Of a stretch of DNA of 64,000 nt, positions 63,057-64,000 are shown one piece after another. Numbering within the stretch: position 1 is the first letter of the stretch; every line of letters begins with the position of its first letter. The position numbers were made by a program, and so were the translations under genes. Origin of the DNA: Gammaproteobacteria bacterium (GTDB lineage: Bacteria > Pseudomonadota > Gammaproteobacteria > Thiotrichales > Thiotrichaceae); the NCBI GenBank assembly GCA_018822845.1, contig JAHJJD010000003.1:1-64000 (forward strand), in the 5' to 3' direction. The notes under the pieces were generated by a model, which saw only the letters and a program-made list of their open reading frames with translations, searched no databases and was not told where the DNA came from.

Positions 63057-63662
63057 ATGCTGACACGACGACAACAACAGGTCATGGACATCATCCAGAC
63101 ATTATACGCCCGTAACGGGTATGCCCCCACCCTGGACGAAATCGCCCAGGAAAGCGGCATCAACACCCGCAGTACGGTTCACCAACATGTGCAGGCACTG
63201 ATCCGGGAAGGCCGCCTGCAAACTGCGACAGGCAAGCGCGCCTACCATATGTCGGAATCGGCAGTAGCGCGTCACCCGCAAATGTCGCTGAGCCTGCCGC
63301 TGATTGGCCGCATCGCCGCCGGTAAGCCGATCGAAGCCATCAGCGGGCGTGACGAAATCAACCCCAGCGACATCTTTACCGGCAAGGGCCGTTATGTGCT
63401 GGAAGTACGTGGTGAATCGATGATCGACATCGGCATCATGGACGGCGATTTCGTCGTCATTCAGCAACAGGAGGAAGCCCGTAACGGTGAAATCGTGGTA
63501 GCCCTGGTCGAGCGCGAGGAAGCCACCCTCAAGCGCCTGTTCCACCTGGCGGATGGCAAGATCGAACTGCGCCCGGAAAACAGCAGCATGCAACCGATGG
63601 TATACCCGGAGGAAAGCGTACAGATACAAGGGAAAATGGTCGGCCTGTTCCGCAGCTACTGA
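63057..63662 (+). CDS. lexA: LexA repressor
   Basis: A 201-residue SOS repressor. The N-terminal winged helix (LTRRQQQVMDIIQTLYARNGYAPTLDEIAQESGI) precedes the self-cleavage site Ala-Gly in GRIAAGKPIEA, the catalytic Ser in VRGESMIDIGI and Lys in EATLKRL. The recognition helix region (TRSTVHQHVQALIREGRL) differs from the SPNAAEEHLKAL of E. coli, so a different operator is expected. GAAGGAAGG precedes ATG 63057. Its terminator is at 63735. Confidence 0.93.
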   Translation: MLTRRQQQVMDIIQTLYARNGYAPTLDEIAQESGINTRSTVHQHVQALIREGRLQTATGKRAYHMSESAVARHPQMSLSLPLIGRIAAGKPIEAISGRDEINPSDIFTGKGRYVLEVRGESMIDIGIMDGDFVVIQQQEEARNGEIVVALVEREEATLKRLFHLADGKIELRPENSSMQPMVYPEESVQIQGKMVGLFRSY

Positions 63663-63734
63663 TCCTTTTGCCGAAGAAACCGGGCATTTCTTCACAGCGT
63701 TCAAACAGCCCGTGACCCGACGGGAAAGCCCCTT

Positions 63735-63768
63735 GGGCAGCCGCATTATTGGCGCTGCCCTTTTTTTT
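63735..63768 (+). terminator. Rho-independent terminator after lexA
   Basis: GGGCAGC (63735-63741) pairs with GCTGCCC (63754-63760), followed by eight T residues (63761-63768). Confidence 0.88.
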
Positions 63769-63801
63769 CCAGATACATCACAAACGTCAAGGAGTAGCGA
63801 A

Positions 63802-64000
63802 ATGAATATCGAAATACCTGAAAACGAGCTGCCAACCCTCAACAACGGCGCACACGAACCCGTCATGACACATGATGGCCTGCAAGGTCTGGGTGAAAGG
63901 ATCGACTGGTCACATGTGTGGAAAGTCACCCGTGCTGTGCTGGTCATCTGGGCGGTCGGCGTATGGGCCTTGCTGATCCTGATGCCCGGTGTCGAGCAAA
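63802..64000 (+). CDS. Membrane protein of unknown function, C-terminus beyond window
   Basis: The frame is open from ATG 63802 to the right edge (66 residues seen), with AAGGAG 8 bases upstream. About 45 hydrophilic residues (MNIEIPENELPTLNNG...) lead to a membrane segment (AVLVIWAVGVWALLILM). No family can be assigned from the visible part. Confidence 0.6.
   Translation, partial: MNIEIPENELPTLNNGAHEPVMTHDGLQGLGERIDWSHVWKVTRAVLVIWAVGVWALLILMPGVEQ

Noticed and set aside
1-64000. tRNA, rRNA, CRISPR arrays, prophage or transposase genes
   Set aside because: None recognised on either strand; the only mobile-like sequences are the short palindromic repeats and the R-M and toxin-antitoxin loci.

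Overview
The window looks like a chromosomal segment of a free-living gammaproteobacterium. Gene content (HslVU, QueG, PdxH, Uup, UvrD, an EF-G2-type elongation factor, LexA, IlvD, HisI) fits that class. A sulfur-oxidiser of the Thiothrix type is a plausible host, but this is inference: no rRNA or tRNA gene is visible to settle it. Coding density is high, many neighbouring genes overlap by 1-35 bases, and most genes lie on the minus strand.

Layout. 1-5.5 kb: the 5' part of a very large gene that I read as a diphosphate-dependent PEP carboxykinase, then two toxin-antitoxin pairs, phd-vapC and hipBA, each with a palindromic operator visible in its promoter. 5.5-12.3 kb: creD, yaiI, a divergent restriction-modification pair in which the nuclease carries its own helix-turn-helix domain, and uvrD. 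11.7-25.4 kb: pdxH with an ICMT-like methyltransferase, a lipoprotein and an isolated precorrin-8X methylmutase family gene; queG; fusA; a PP-loop protein with uup; two adjacent STAND (NB-ARC-like) ATPases without effector domains; a secreted acidic protein; a FUN14 protein. 25.6-31 kb: a flippase, TauE/SafE permease, hisI, DUF971, hslVU.

31-40.9 kb is a lactate module. A TRAP transporter (dctPQM), FAD D-lactate dehydrogenase and a class IV aminotransferase run leftwards. A GntR-family regulator and lutABC (L-lactate oxidation) run rightwards. The shared control region carries PdhR/LldR-type operators (AATTGGT-N3-ACCAATT). 41-49 kb: a DUF3096 protein, a BvgS-like hybrid sensor kinase, CPBP and DUF1461 membrane proteins, ilvD, a TIR-like protein of unknown role, an HPP-family protein and yidD.

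49-62.7 kb is a tightly packed glycogen operon read leftwards: pgi, glk, glgC, GH57, malQ, glgB, glgA, glgP, thpR. It covers hexose phosphorylation and isomerisation, ADP-glucose formation, chain elongation, branching, rearrangement and phosphorolysis. lexA reads the other way at the right end.

The most unusual structural signal is a set of GC-rich palindromic elements. They lie between genes and also inside genes without breaking the frame: a 102-base copy in glk, a 102-base copy in lutC, a fragment in malQ, and a second family in uvrD and at the 3' end of lutA. The resulting peptide inserts fall in loops or tails. This resembles the Rickettsia palindromic elements in behaviour.
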